A DNA stretch of 64,000 nucleotides, taken from the NCBI GenBank assembly GCA_025766275.1, contig JAFKAC010000005.1, forward strand, positions 1-64,000, read 5' to 3'. Each line of letters begins with the position of its first letter. The stretch's first letter is position 1. Shown piece after piece: positions 32,184 to 43,130 of the stretch. A model generated the notes under the pieces. It saw only the letters and a list, made by a program, of their open reading frames with translations. It made no database searches and was not told the DNA's origin. The DNA is from Lactarius indigo (lineage: Eukaryota > Basidiomycota > Agaricomycetes > Russulales > Russulaceae). The translations under genes were made by a program, and so were the position numbers.

Positions 32184-35100
32184 TCACAGCGCCAGCACAG
32201 GTCTCCATTGCGATTTTCCTGGAGGCAAGGCATTTCTACAGGTCCTCCAGGGTGAGGGGGGAAAGGAAGATCTTGGTGACGGAAAAGGCGAGGTCGCTGC
32301 CATGTGTCAGCATAGTGTTCTGCGATACGGGTGTAGGCATGGGCGGCTTCCAGCCGACTGCGCACCCCATCAAGTTCTGAGATGGTGTTGAATAGCAGTC
32401 CATGGACTCGATTGCATTGAGCCTGCAGATCAGTGAACTGCCTCTGGAGCGTAGCCCGCTGTTCCAAACAGTTGCGAAGGCGAGAGACCTCCGCATCTAG
32501 CTGTGGGGAGTTGAGGTCCCTCAGGGCCTCATCTACGGCGTATGCCCGCGGATCGTCACGTGAGAGTTGTTGCATCTGATCATCTGACATGACCTGTGGC
32601 ATGGCTCCTGGGAGACTATCCAGGTACACAGGTTCTCCATAGACCGGTTGACCTCGGCCCATACAGCCCCTGACATCTTGGCGGTTACCGGTGTAGGCGA
32701 TGTACTTTGCTAAGACTTTAGTGCCATCAGGTTGGTTGATGTAGAGGGGGTGGAAGCGGGCTGAGGTCTCTATGTTGGGGAAGAAAGGGAGGCCTGGGTG
32801 GTCGTCGTCTTCATCAGGGTCATCGTTGGTAGTGGCAGCCACACGCTCATAGTTGATAGGGGCATCCTCCAGTGGAGGCATCGACGAGTGGGAGATCACA
32901 GAGACTGGGGGAGAATCAGGAGGAGGGGTGGAAGGAGGGAGTGGAGGAGGAGTAGCAGTTGGTTCAGGAGGGGGAGACAGGGAGGACCTAGGGACTAAGT
33001 TGGGATGTCCATCAAAACTTTCCAACAGTGCAACCAGTGCTGGATTGACATCCATGGTGGTTTGTTGTTCTGGGGTAGGGGGTCGAGAGAAGAACCCTCG
33101 TTTGATGGAGCGTTCAATGAGGGCTTCAACAGAGGAGGAGCGAGAAGGCATTGTGTGTGAAGATGTAAGAGTAGATGAGTGGGGGTCTTTTCCTTCCAGT
33201 CTTGCCCTTCTTATATGTGAGGAGGGCGCTCCTTCGGCGTTCAGGTGTAGTCGGAAGAAGTCTTGGATTGCTTCAGGGGCTGATACATTTTCTTCTGGTT
33301 CCCATGAGTTGTCACTGTCAGGGAAGCCCTTCCATTTGATGAGGTAATGGAGTTTACATCGTCGTCCCTTCTTGGCAGAGTCTAGAACTTTCTCTACTTC
33401 CCATTCTTCTTCTCCGTTTATTATGTCAGGTGGGGGTCGTGGGAAGTTTTCTCCATGGAGCAGTGTTTCCCTATATGGTGTAAGTAGGTTGGCATGGAAC
33501 ACAGGGTGGATCTTCCATTGCAGGGGTAGGGTGAGTTTATAGTTGACTGGTGACAGGACTTTGGTAATCTTGAAGGGTCCATGTCGTTTTGGAGCTAGTT
33601 TGGCAGTTGGGTGACTAGTCCTTATGTTTGTTCCTTCTAGCCACACCATTTCCCCTTCTTTGTATGGTTCAAACTTGGAGGGTCGCCGTGCTAGGGAATC
33701 TTGTGCTTTCTTTAGGTTGTCCTGAGCTTCCTTCCTCTTGTTCTTCAGTTCTTCAAGACGTTGTCCTACACTTGGAACTGGGGAGGGTTTTGGCGTCCAT
33801 GTGGTGCGTGGGAGTTTTCCCATGATTAGTTCAAATGGGGGAATTCGGGTTGTAGCGTTGGGCCAGGAGTTATGAGCAAATTCTGCCATTGGTAACCAGG
33901 TTACCCAATCATCCTGTCTTGCATTACACCAAAACCTTAGGTATTGTTCTAACCATTGGTTTGTTCGTTCTGACTGTCCATCTGTTTGTGGGTGGTATGC
34001 TGTTGAGATGTTCTGTTTGATGTCTAAGGCTTTGCAGAGGGCTCTTGCAAACATTGATGTGAATTGTGGGTCTCGATCAGAAATGACCTTCTTGGGAAGG
34101 CCATAGTGGTGGTAGATGTGTTGTAAATAGAGTTGTGCGACTCCGGCTGCATCTATTGTTTCGTTGCAAGGGATGAATAATGCTGCTTTTGAACAATCGT
34201 GATCTGTGACTGTGAGGATTGTGTCATAGCCTTTTGACTTGGGTAATTTGACGATGAAATCCATGCTGACAGTTTCAAATGGTTCTGTCATCTGTCCAAA
34301 AATGGGTGAGAGACTTGGCTTCTTTGGGTGGGTGTTGACTTTATTGGCTTGGCATGCTGCACATCCTTTGACATATTCTTCCACATCTTTCTTCATGCCA
34401 GGCCACCAGTAGTCTTGTGTTATCAGAGCCATTGTGTTTGAAATTCCAGGGTGTCCAGCGCTTGGAAGGTCATGAAAAGCGTGAATTACCCCCCTCTTAA
34501 GGTTGTTGTTCCCTGCAACAACCAAGCACTCATCTTTCCAGTGGAGCCCTGAGTGTTCTTTTAGGTTGTGGGTATCTATCCAGGTTTTGATACGTTCCTG
34601 GTCTAGGTTCTGTGTGACATAAGCCCATAGTTCTTGTTCCTGTGGCAGTTCCCTTGTAGCTTTGACAAATAGTTCTTCCGGAAGGACTGTTACATCTGAG
34701 TTGTCATGGGAACCATCATCATAGTCTGGTCTTCTTGACAGGGTGTCTGCCCGGGCATTCTTGAGGCCGGCAATGTGGTGGAGCTCTATATCAAATTCGG
34801 AGAGTTCCAGGACTTCTCGTGCTACCCGTCAGCTGATCTTGTGTGGTTCTTTCCAATATTGGAGGTTTGCATGGTCTGTGTACACCACTACCTTGTGAGG
34901 GGAGCCTGCTAGATATGCCTGCCAGTGTCGTAGAGCCCGCACAATGGCTAGCAATTCTTGATCATAGATGTCATAATTTCGTTCTGCTGGTCCAAATGTC
35001 TGGGAGTAGTAGGCCACTGGGTGGCGAATTCCTTGGTTATCCTTTTGGTAAAGCACCCCTCCATTGGCAAATCAGGATGCATCCACTTCCAATTCAAATT

Positions 35101-35827
35101 GTTTTTCCAAATCTGGTTGAATGAGCACGGGTTCTTTTCCTAGCAGGGTCTTGAGTGTGTCAAATGCCTTTTGACAGTCTTCCGTCCATTCCCATTTGGT
35201 GTCCTTTTTGAGTAGGTTGTTAAGGGGACGGGCAATCATGGAGAATCCTCGGATGAAGCGGCGATAAAAATTTGCAAATCCTTGAAAGGCACGGACTTCT
35301 TTGGTTGTTGTTGGAGTGGGCCAGTCACGTACACCCTGAACCTTAATCGGGTCCATTCGGACCCTCCCTTTTTCCAATATGACACCCAGGTACTCTATAG
35401 ACCTAACCTCAAAGGCGCATTTCTCCGGTTTTAGGTAGAGATCATGTTCCTCTAGGCGTTCTAGAACTTGATGGACCACCTTGCGGTGTCTTTCCAGGTC
35501 ATCAATAGTGGCAATAAGGATGTCATCCATGTAGATTATGACTTCTCCGGTTAGGAGCATGTCACGGAATATTACGTTCATCATGGTCTGAAATGTGCTT
35601 GGCGAGTTGGTGAGTCCAAAGAACATGACATGTGGTTCAAACAGCCCCTGATTGGTTTTGAAGGCCGCCTTCCATTCATCTCCTTCTTTGATCCGGATGT
35701 TGTTATAACCCCATCGGATATCAAATTTGGTAAACAACGCTGCATCCCGGACCTTGTCAATCAATTCTGGGATTAAGGGGAGTGGGTATCGATTCTTGAC
35801 AGTGTACTGGTTGATCCGTCGGTAGTC
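32184..35827 (-). pseudogene. Family B pol: RT, RNase H, integrase, chromodomain, tail
   Basis: On the minus strand it continues from the A2 insertion in RT (VKNRYPLPLIPELIDKV) through VIIYMDDILIA (near 35530), RNase H, integrase (AGHPGISNTM, YWWPGMK, CAACQANK; VTDHDCSKA, VISDRDPQF) and chromodomain (EWEVEKVLD ... YLIKWKGFPDSDNSWEPEENV, 33290-33415). The tail has MPSRSSSVE, a Pro-rich stretch, an acidic stretch, the shared motif (VDEALRDLN, then LDAEVSRLR, about 32475-32540), a coiled-coil-like stretch, and the start of a zinc knuckle where A1 inserted. TGA stops at 35072-35074 and 34829-34831 are both CGA to TGA. The 34525-32184 frame is intact. Confidence 0.9.
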
Positions 35828-35832
35828 TTGGA
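35828..35832. repeat. Target-site duplication of A2 (left copy, TTGGA)
   Basis: TTGGA here and at 43618-43622 flank A2, inside the RT coding sequence of B. Confidence 0.9.
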
Positions 35833-36319
35833 TGTTACGTTTCTACCCTTACTGTACCGGTTGCAACTACGGCGGTAAGGTAGATTAGTTGCGGACTTAC
35901 GATAGGCGATTACGAGTACGATAGGAGATTGCACACTGATTGCTGACTGAGGACTACACCACTAATACTAGTAGTAGTAGTATTAGGGTTCGAGCTACTT
36001 ACGCGACACGTTGGACGCTACATTACCGTGACTCATAGCAGCACTTGAAAGCCTGCTCAATATGTATTTAAGCTACCTTGTGAAGACCAAGATACGCCAT
36101 CTTGGTCTTCTTGAATCGTCACTTGCTTCCTTCCTTTCTTCTCTAAAGGTTGTCCGACTCTGTTCGTGACTTAGATATTCGACTTGTCGGTGTACCTCCA
36201 CGTATTCACAACGACAGGGGCTTGGACCTTCGTGTCTTCAAGTTGGAAGAACTATCACATCGCTAAGTTGCTACCGCCTCTTCGTGCTCAAGTCGAGCTA
36301 ACGTCGTGACGACGTTACA
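35833..36319 (+). repeat. Family A 5' LTR of A2, 487 bp
   Basis: TGTTACGTTTCT to GACGACGTTACA. It carries the CTAATACTA...TAGTATTAG palindrome, a TATTTAAG box and 12-nt inverted arms around the predicted transcript start. Confidence 0.95.
36065..36109 (+). promoter_or_regulatory. A2 LTR promoter: TATA box and predicted transcript 5' end
   Basis: TATTTAAG at 36065-36072 and ATCTTGGTCTT at 36099-36109, 34 nt apart. The 11-mer is complementary to the primer binding site. The arms GAAGACCAAGAT (36082-36093) and ATCTTGGTCTTC (36099-36110) can pair as a hairpin in DNA or in read-through RNA. Confidence 0.72.
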
Positions 36320-36321
36320 TT

Positions 36322-36332
36322 AAGACCAAGAT
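36322..36332 (+). promoter_or_regulatory. Self-priming primer binding site of A2
   Basis: AAGACCAAGAT, 2 nt after the LTR. It is complementary over exactly 11 nt to 36099-36109. Confidence 0.82.
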
Positions 36333-36338
36333 CTCATC

Positions 36339-38390
36339 GTGGCCGTAACAACGAGAGAACAGTGGACGAGCTTCCGTCCTTATTCGCTCCCAAGAAGAGG
36401 GGAACGTAATGTTCCTACTCGCTTTCTACAAGCTGCTAGTTGGAGGGACAGACAAGAAGAAACCAGATACTTCGTGGAATTCAACGGACCTAGCAGGTTC
36501 CGCCCAGTTGAGTTTAACTTCAACCACTTGTGTTGGGTAGAAGTTATGTGGAACCCCATAGACTCCCAGTGGGACGCAATACGACCAGCCGGACCTCGAT
36601 ATCGCTGCGACATCGACGCGCGAGAGCTCAATAGTCGAGCAGATTGGGGCCCCATCGACGGACAAGTAAGAGAACACTCTACCGGAGAAGTAGTGTCAGG
36701 AGAAGAAGAAGAACAAAGTCAAGAAGAAAGCGAAAGCGAAGGACGAGAACCCGAACAGACAGAGACCAGTGGAGGAGCAATACAAGATCTCCTCCTCGAA
36801 CGAGCTGAGTCCGCTCATATCACCGAACCAGAGCCAATTCACATCCGATCACCAGCCATCATGGCGACCATTACGCAGGCCATGGAAGAAGTGGCGCTTG
36901 AAGAATCGCGCGCTATACGAGCAGAGGCAAGGGAAATACTCATGCCCATCAACCCAGAAACCGGAAGACGAATGACGGCCGATGACGCCGCGATATTCCG
37001 AGCAATAGGGTCCGACAGAGGGGACCCGCCGTCAGAAAGACCCATCGCCCTGGAACTACCTCCGGGAATCGGAGGGCCCGGTGGGGATCCACCACCGCCA
37101 CCTGGAGGAGGAGTTCCTTTCGACTTACAAAGAACAGAACCACCACGAGGACCGCCCGGTGGACCGCCCGGAGGCGGAGGTGGAGGAGGAGACGCCGGAG
37201 GAGGAGGGGGAGGACATCATAATGAAAAACTCACTGGCGAGCCCCCTTCTATTTTTGACGGAGACAGACTCAAAATAGACCAGTTCTTAACGCAGTGGCA
37301 CGTCTATTGGGGAATGAACTTGGATGCCCCCATCATGAGGAACGACTACAGGAGATGCCTCCTGTTCCTGTCCTACATCAAAGGCGGAGCAGTCAGCGAA
37401 TGGGTGCTGTCCTTCCTGAACTGGCTCAATCGACAGATACAACGAGGGATCAGTCCCTACACACCTGCACTATGGGAAGCCGTCACTGATGGCTTCAGCC
37501 AACGCTTTGAAAACACGCTCGAACGGGAGCAAGCCCAAGCAATATTGCGCAAAGGCTTCAAGATGGTAGGAGAAGATATTGACAAGTACGTCAACGACTT
37601 CGAACAACTCGCACAGAAAGCTCACTACCGCCTCAACGAACCACAAACCATCGACCTTTTTACGTCGGGTTTGCCCAAGGAACTGTTCAAAAACGCATTC
37701 CAGTTCGACGACCCTGTCACGTTTGACGATTGGAAGAGAGCCGTCCTCAAACGACAGAAAAACTACATACACCTCAAAGCGAGGCTCAACGAATACAAAA
37801 ACGCGACGACACCACCCAAGAAACAAAGTGGCAATGCGGGATGGACGATTCCACAAAACCTGCCGCAGGTCAACCCCTGGGCCATGGACACCTCAGCCGA
37901 TCGAGCGAAGGTGAGACTGGCGGGGTCTGAAGACATCGACTTCAACAAACTACCGCATCACAACTGGTCCGCGCCGCCATTCCCGCCACGCGGGGGACCA
38001 GGAGCCAGAGGAAGAGGGCGAGGAGGATCTCGAAGAGACCTAAGGAACGTCCTCTGCTATAATTGTCACGCTCCAGGACATCTCTCACGAAATTGTCCAC
38101 ACCCGCGCGTCCAGCAGCAATGGCCCACGGCTTCGACCAATAGCCGCATGACCGAAACCACCAGCTACCAAGGGGCCGTATCCCAGTACGCGCCTTCACA
38201 GTACGCACCGTCGCTGCCGGGATACATGTCACCAGCACCAAGCGTAACACCTGCACCTCAAATAAACGCGGCAAAAACAGCAGGAGAACAAGCAAAGGAA
38301 TGGCTCACGCAGGTGGCCAACAGCATGGATGAAGTGAAGGACCTCATACTCCAAGATTTGTGGGGAAAGGAGGGTTTTCGGGATGCCTGA
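36339..38390 (+). CDS. gag: Family A gag (A2), intact
   Basis: 683 codons. The frame opens just after a TAA at 36321-36323. The best start in the conserved N-terminus is GTG at 36339 (ATCGTGG, with A at -3 and G at +4). The first Met in all family A copies is at 36861 (residue 175). Residues 1-150 include RPVEFNFNHLCW and an acidic EEEEQSQEE stretch. A Pro/Gly hinge spans about 245-295. The capsid-like region runs to about 520, and the CCHC knuckle CYNCHAPGHLSRNC is near 575. Gag ends in the pol overlap. Non-AUG initiation is inferred from frame conservation and not shown directly. Confidence 0.9.
   Translation: MAVTTREQWTSFRPYSLPRRGERNVPTRFLQAASWRDRQEETRYFVEFNGPSRFRPVEFNFNHLCWVEVMWNPIDSQWDAIRPAGPRYRCDIDARELNSRADWGPIDGQVREHSTGEVVSGEEEEQSQEESESEGREPEQTETSGGAIQDLLLERAESAHITEPEPIHIRSPAIMATITQAMEEVALEESRAIRAEAREILMPINPETGRRMTADDAAIFRAIGSDRGDPPSERPIALELPPGIGGPGGDPPPPPGGGVPFDLQRTEPPRGPPGGPPGGGGGGGDAGGGGGGHHNEKLTGEPPSIFDGDRLKIDQFLTQWHVYWGMNLDAPIMRNDYRRCLLFLSYIKGGAVSEWVLSFLNWLNRQIQRGISPYTPALWEAVTDGFSQRFENTLEREQAQAILRKGFKMVGEDIDKYVNDFEQLAQKAHYRLNEPQTIDLFTSGLPKELFKNAFQFDDPVTFDDWKRAVLKRQKNYIHLKARLNEYKNATTPPKKQSGNAGWTIPQNLPQVNPWAMDTSADRAKVRLAGSEDIDFNKLPHHNWSAPPFPPRGGPGARGRGRGGSRRDLRNVLCYNCHAPGHLSRNCPHPRVQQQWPTASTNSRMTETTSYQGAVSQYAPSQYAPSLPGYMSPAPSVTPAPQINAAKTAGEQAKEWLTQVANSMDEVKDLILQDLWGKEGFRDA
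38363..38378 (+). promoter_or_regulatory. Predicted -1 frameshift region at the gag-pol overlap
   Basis: Two heptamers of form X_XXY_YYZ occur in the gag frame: G_GGA_AAG (38363-38369) and G_GGT_TTT (38372-38378). They lie 10-19 nt before the gag stop TGA (38388-38390). Pol is open in the -1 frame through this point. The second heptamer is also present in A1 (18481-18487) and in A3, while A3 lacks the first. Confidence 0.6.
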
Positions 38391-41300
38391 ACCCGTCAGT
38401 CTGGGTGAGGGCTTTACAATGTAATTCTGTAATCGTGACAACGCGCTATCGATCTCTACGAATTCCAGTGACTGTCCGAGCGGAATATCAAACGACTGAA
38501 ACCAACGCGTTGGTTGACTCTGGAGCAACCGACAACTTCATCCGACCAAGCATGGCAACAAGGGCTGGAATCCCGGTGCAACAACTAGAAACGCCACGCA
38601 AGATATGGAATATAGACAACACAGAAAATAAAGCTGGGTTAATCACTCATTACGTTAACCTAGAAGTGAAAACACGTGGACAGATAAAGAAGATGACCTT
38701 CCTAGTCACCGACCTCGGGAGCGAAGACATGGTGCTTGGCTATCCATGGCTAAGTGCCTTCGAACCTACTATCTGCTGGGCAACGGCAACATTACACCCT
38801 GACATGAAACCTGTGACTCTAGCCACCGCCGAAGAACTACTCACTAGGCCCACTATTCGGGCCCTAATCATGGCTGAAAAAGAGGCCATAATGCAAGAAT
38901 TAATCGAAGAAACATCTCTACGAGCCACTACCTCGACGGAATTGGCCATATCAGCAAAACAACAACAAACGGCAGCTGTGCTGCCGCCAGTATACGGCGA
39001 GTTTAGCAAACTCTTTAACGAACAAGCGTCGCACCGCTTCCCCCCGGCAAGGCCTTGGGATCACGCCATCGACTTCAAACCGTCGGCGCCGGCGGCTATA
39101 GACTGCAAAATATACCCCATGACGCAGAAAGAAGAAGGCGAGCTAAAGGAGTTCCTTGAGGAGAAGCTGAAACAGGGGTATCTACGTCCTTCCATCTCCC
39201 CGTACGCCTCCTCCTTTTTCTTTATTAAAAAGAAGGACGGAAAACTACGCCCGGTTCAGGATTACCGGGTCATCAATTCCCATACCATCCGCAATCAGTA
39301 CCCACTACCGTTAATCCAGGACCTCATTCTTGACCTTAGCAACGCCCACATTTATACGAAACTCGACATCCGCTGGGGTTACAACAACATACGCATCCGC
39401 GACGGTGACCAGGAAAAAGCGGCCTTCAAGACGAAATTTGGTCTCTTCGAACCCACTGTCATGTTCTTCGGCCTTACCAACTCCCCTGCCACCTTTCAAG
39501 CAATGATGAATCACATTTATCGAGACACGATCGCAAAACACGAACGTTTGGGCACTACGATACGTGTTTACATGGATGACATTGGTATTGCCACTCATTT
39601 TGCCCACGATTTGGCGGCCCATATAGCGGCGGTTCGCGATGTCTTGCGCGTCGCGGAAGAGCACGACCTCTACTTCAAACTCGAAAAATGCCTGTTCCAC
39701 CAGCCGCGTATGGATTACCTGGGGGTAATCCTTGAGAAGGGGGTGACCCGTATGGACCCTGTAAAAGTTCAAGGAATCAAAGACTGGCCAACACCAACAA
39801 AGGTCAAAGACGTCCGCTCCTTCCTTGGTTTCTGCAACTTTTACAGACTTTTCATCCGCGGCTTTGCAACCCACGCCAAACCACTCACCAAGCTGACACG
39901 GAAAGATGAAGAATGGCGATGGACAGAAGATGAAGACAAGGCATTCAAAACCCTCAAGCGCCTTGTAACAGAAGAGCCGGTACTAGCGCACCCCGTCCTT
40001 CAAGATCCGTTCGAACTGGAAGTTGACGCATCAGGATACGCGGTGGGAGCCGTCCTACTACAAAAGAAATCTGACGGAAAGCGGCATCCCATAGGATACT
40101 ATTCCGCAACGCTCTCGGAGGCGGAACGCAATTACGACATTTACGACTTAGAACTACTGGCAATCGTCAAGGCGCTGCGAAACTGGAGACCGCTACTCGC
40201 AGGAGCCCCACACAAAATCAAAATTTATTCTGATCATCTCAACCTGCAGTACTGGAAGTTGCCGCAAAAGATCAGCAGACGGGTCGCCAGGGAAGTGCTG
40301 GAGCTCTCCGAATATGATTTTGAAATTCACCACATCAAAGGAAAGAACAACGGAAGGGCAGATGCCCTGTCAAGACGACCAGATTACGACCAAGGAATCG
40401 AAGACAACAGCGAAGTGGTGGTCCTACCCCCTGAAGTCTTCGTACGAACCCTCAACACCGCACGCACCTTCATCGCAAATCCAAACTTACTGCAACCACG
40501 CCATCAACAAGATGAGAAGGTGATTAAGATATGGGCTGATCCGCATCGCCTCAAAAAAATACAGGGAGAATGGTACAAAGACGGCAGGTTCGTGATCACC
40601 GGACCTGCGTCAACCCAACGGGTGCTAATACATGACCACCACGACTTGCCAATACACGGCCATCCGGGAATCGCGAGGACTCAACGCATCCTGGAGAGGC
40701 ACTACTGGTGGCCACGACTTCGAAGGGATGTATACGAGTACGTGCAAGGCTGCGCAGAATGCCAATGAAACAAAGTGAACACAAGGCCCATACGAGCGGC
40801 ATTACACCCCATTACGCCGGTATTAGAGGCCATGCCATTCCACACAGTGGCGGTTGACTTTATCACCAAACTCCCCGTATCCAAAGGGCACGATAGCATA
40901 CTGACGGTCACGGATCACGACTGTAGCAAGGCCTCCGTCTTCATCCCGTGTCAAGAAGAAATCACCGCGGAAGAAACAGCAGCCCTGTACGTCGCCCATG
41001 TATTCAAACGCTTCGGACTACCGCGCAAAGTCATCAGCGATCGCGACCCCCGCTTTACATCCAAATTCACCAAAGAAGTCTGCCGTATCCTAGGGATCCA
41101 GCAGAATATATCAACGGCATATCACCCACGCACCGACGGACAGTCCGAACGAACAAATCAATGGCTGGAACAATACTTGCGTTTCTGGGTAAACGAGCGA
41201 CAAGATAACTGGACCGCTTATCTGCCAATCGCCGAATTCGCGCACAACAATTGGCCACATGAGCACACCAAGAAGTCGCCATTTCAACTCCTGATGGGTT

Positions 41301-43099
41301 ATGACCCACAAGCGGATTGGACAGATAAGCCATCCCCTCTTCCCCAAGTAACGAAGCGGCTGACACAATTAAAAGAAGCTAGGGAAGACACCCAACGCCT
41401 CATGAAAAAGGCACAGGAAACATGGGTCCGTAACAAAGATACGCCCAAGTTCAAGGAAGGCGACCTCGTGTGGCTGGAAGGCAAACACTTGCGAACCAAT
41501 CAACCTACGGCGAAACTAGCGGCGCGACGCCACGGGCCTTTTCGGATAGTTCAGGTGATGTCCCCTTACAATTATCGATTGGAGCTTCCCACGCAGTGGA
41601 GCATTCACCCAGTATTCCACATCGATTTACTCACGCCGTACAAGCAAACCGTCATCCATGGGGAAAACTTCACACGACCACCGCCCGAACTGATTGATGG
41701 GGAAGAAGAATACGAGGTAGAGGCCATCCTAGACTCACGGCACTTCGGCAGAGGGCGTCACCTCCAGTACCTGATCAAGTGGAAGGGGTACCCAGACTCG
41801 GAGAACCAGTGGGTTAACAAGGATGACGTCTTTGCACCCGAAGCCCTCCGCTTGTATCAGGAAATGCAGACACACGCAAAAACGGTTAAAACGAGCAACG
41901 CAAGGACAGAGGAGAGTCATCCCATCTCCCTGCGCTCTACCATTACACTTATGCCTACTTCCCCACTGCGACATGTCACACAAGCGCAACTCCTCAACTC
42001 CCTCGCGGACGACGCCCGCGCCCTCTTGGCTGAGGACGACGACACCGAAGTACCGAACACTCAGCTCACCCCATGGACACCTCTTGCACCAGCAGAGGGG
42101 CCCATCACCGCTCAAGAGTGGATCAACATTGTCACCCGATTCCCAGACCCAACGACTACCCCCAACGACGAACGAGCAGTCGTCCACGTCTTCCGAAACG
42201 ACAGCGGCGAACGCGAGCCGATCGCCGCTATCCCCCCAAGCGACGACCTCATCGGCGTTCGCGGAGTTTTCCCGAGCAACGACCAGCGTTCAAGCGCTGA
42301 TGGAGTACGAGCTGGAGGGTTGGAGGAGAGTAGCAGCGGAGTGGCAGAAGGAACAGCTCGACTCAGCAGCGGCCCGACTGAGGGAGATGCGAGAACGACG
42401 GCAGCGATGGCGGCAGCTGAGGCTGGCCATGACGACGAAGATTACTACCCGGCGAGACACACCTTCCTTCGAACGAAACGCAACCCTGATAATCCCCTCG
42501 TCACGCCCTGGCTCGTCTACTCCGACGGGTCCCCCATGTATCGAGGACGTGTGCGCGTGCCTGGTGCCGCCGATCACCGTCCGTTCACCGCCGCCGAGGA
42601 TCCCGCGCATGTCATTGCGCCTGAAGGGTTCCGGGCGAACCGACGACCCCATCACATTCGATACCCCATCACCGGACCAGACGGAGTAGAGAGGGACACG
42701 TCGCACGTCCAGATCATCGGAGGGGCAGACCCCCTCATACTAGGAGTTATACCGGGCTCGCCGCACGTCTACGGTAAGCCCTTCTACGCCGAACCCCACG
42801 TATCAGCCGCGCTCCGCCCCACGTACCCGCACGAAGACCTCGTGGTTTTCGAGGCTGACAAGATCACCGACCACGCACTCAATCGTATCAACGATGAGTC
42901 GCTCACCGCGGAGGTCACGCGCTTCCGCGCCGCCAGCTACGAGCTGGACCAACTCCGAGCCAGGGTGAGTCAGCTCCGCGCCATGATCGAGTGCGCGCAG
43001 GACGACAGGCGTGACTCCATCTACCGCCTGGAGCGAGCGACCGCCCTGGAGCGTATCGTGGACGAGCAGCGCGACTGGCCGGCCCGTGACTTTCGGTGA
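38379..43099 (+). pseudogene. pol: Family A pol (A2), single TGA
   Basis: One frame of about 1,570 codons, open except for TGA at 40766-40768 (CGA or AGA in related copies) inside the integrase zinc region (CAECQ, then stop, then NKVNTRP). Domains in order: protease LVDSGATDNFIRPS (about 38512-38555), RT YMDD (39569-39580), RNase H FELEVDASGYAVG (about 40010-40050), integrase HHCC (HPGIARTQ ... CAECQ), integrase core (VTDHDCSKA, VISDRDPRF, TDGQSERTNQW), GPFRIVQVM, chromodomain (EEYEVEAIL ... YLIKWKGYPDSENQW, 41700-41830), and a tail ending ARDFR-TGA. The tail holds the shared motif (TDHALNRIN, then LTAEVTRFR, about 42868-42935) but no cysteine knuckles. Upstream copies must enter by -1 frameshift from gag. 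Confidence 0.93.
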
Positions 43100-43130
43100 G
43101 TCTGGGGCCTCACGCTTAGAAAGGGGGTGA

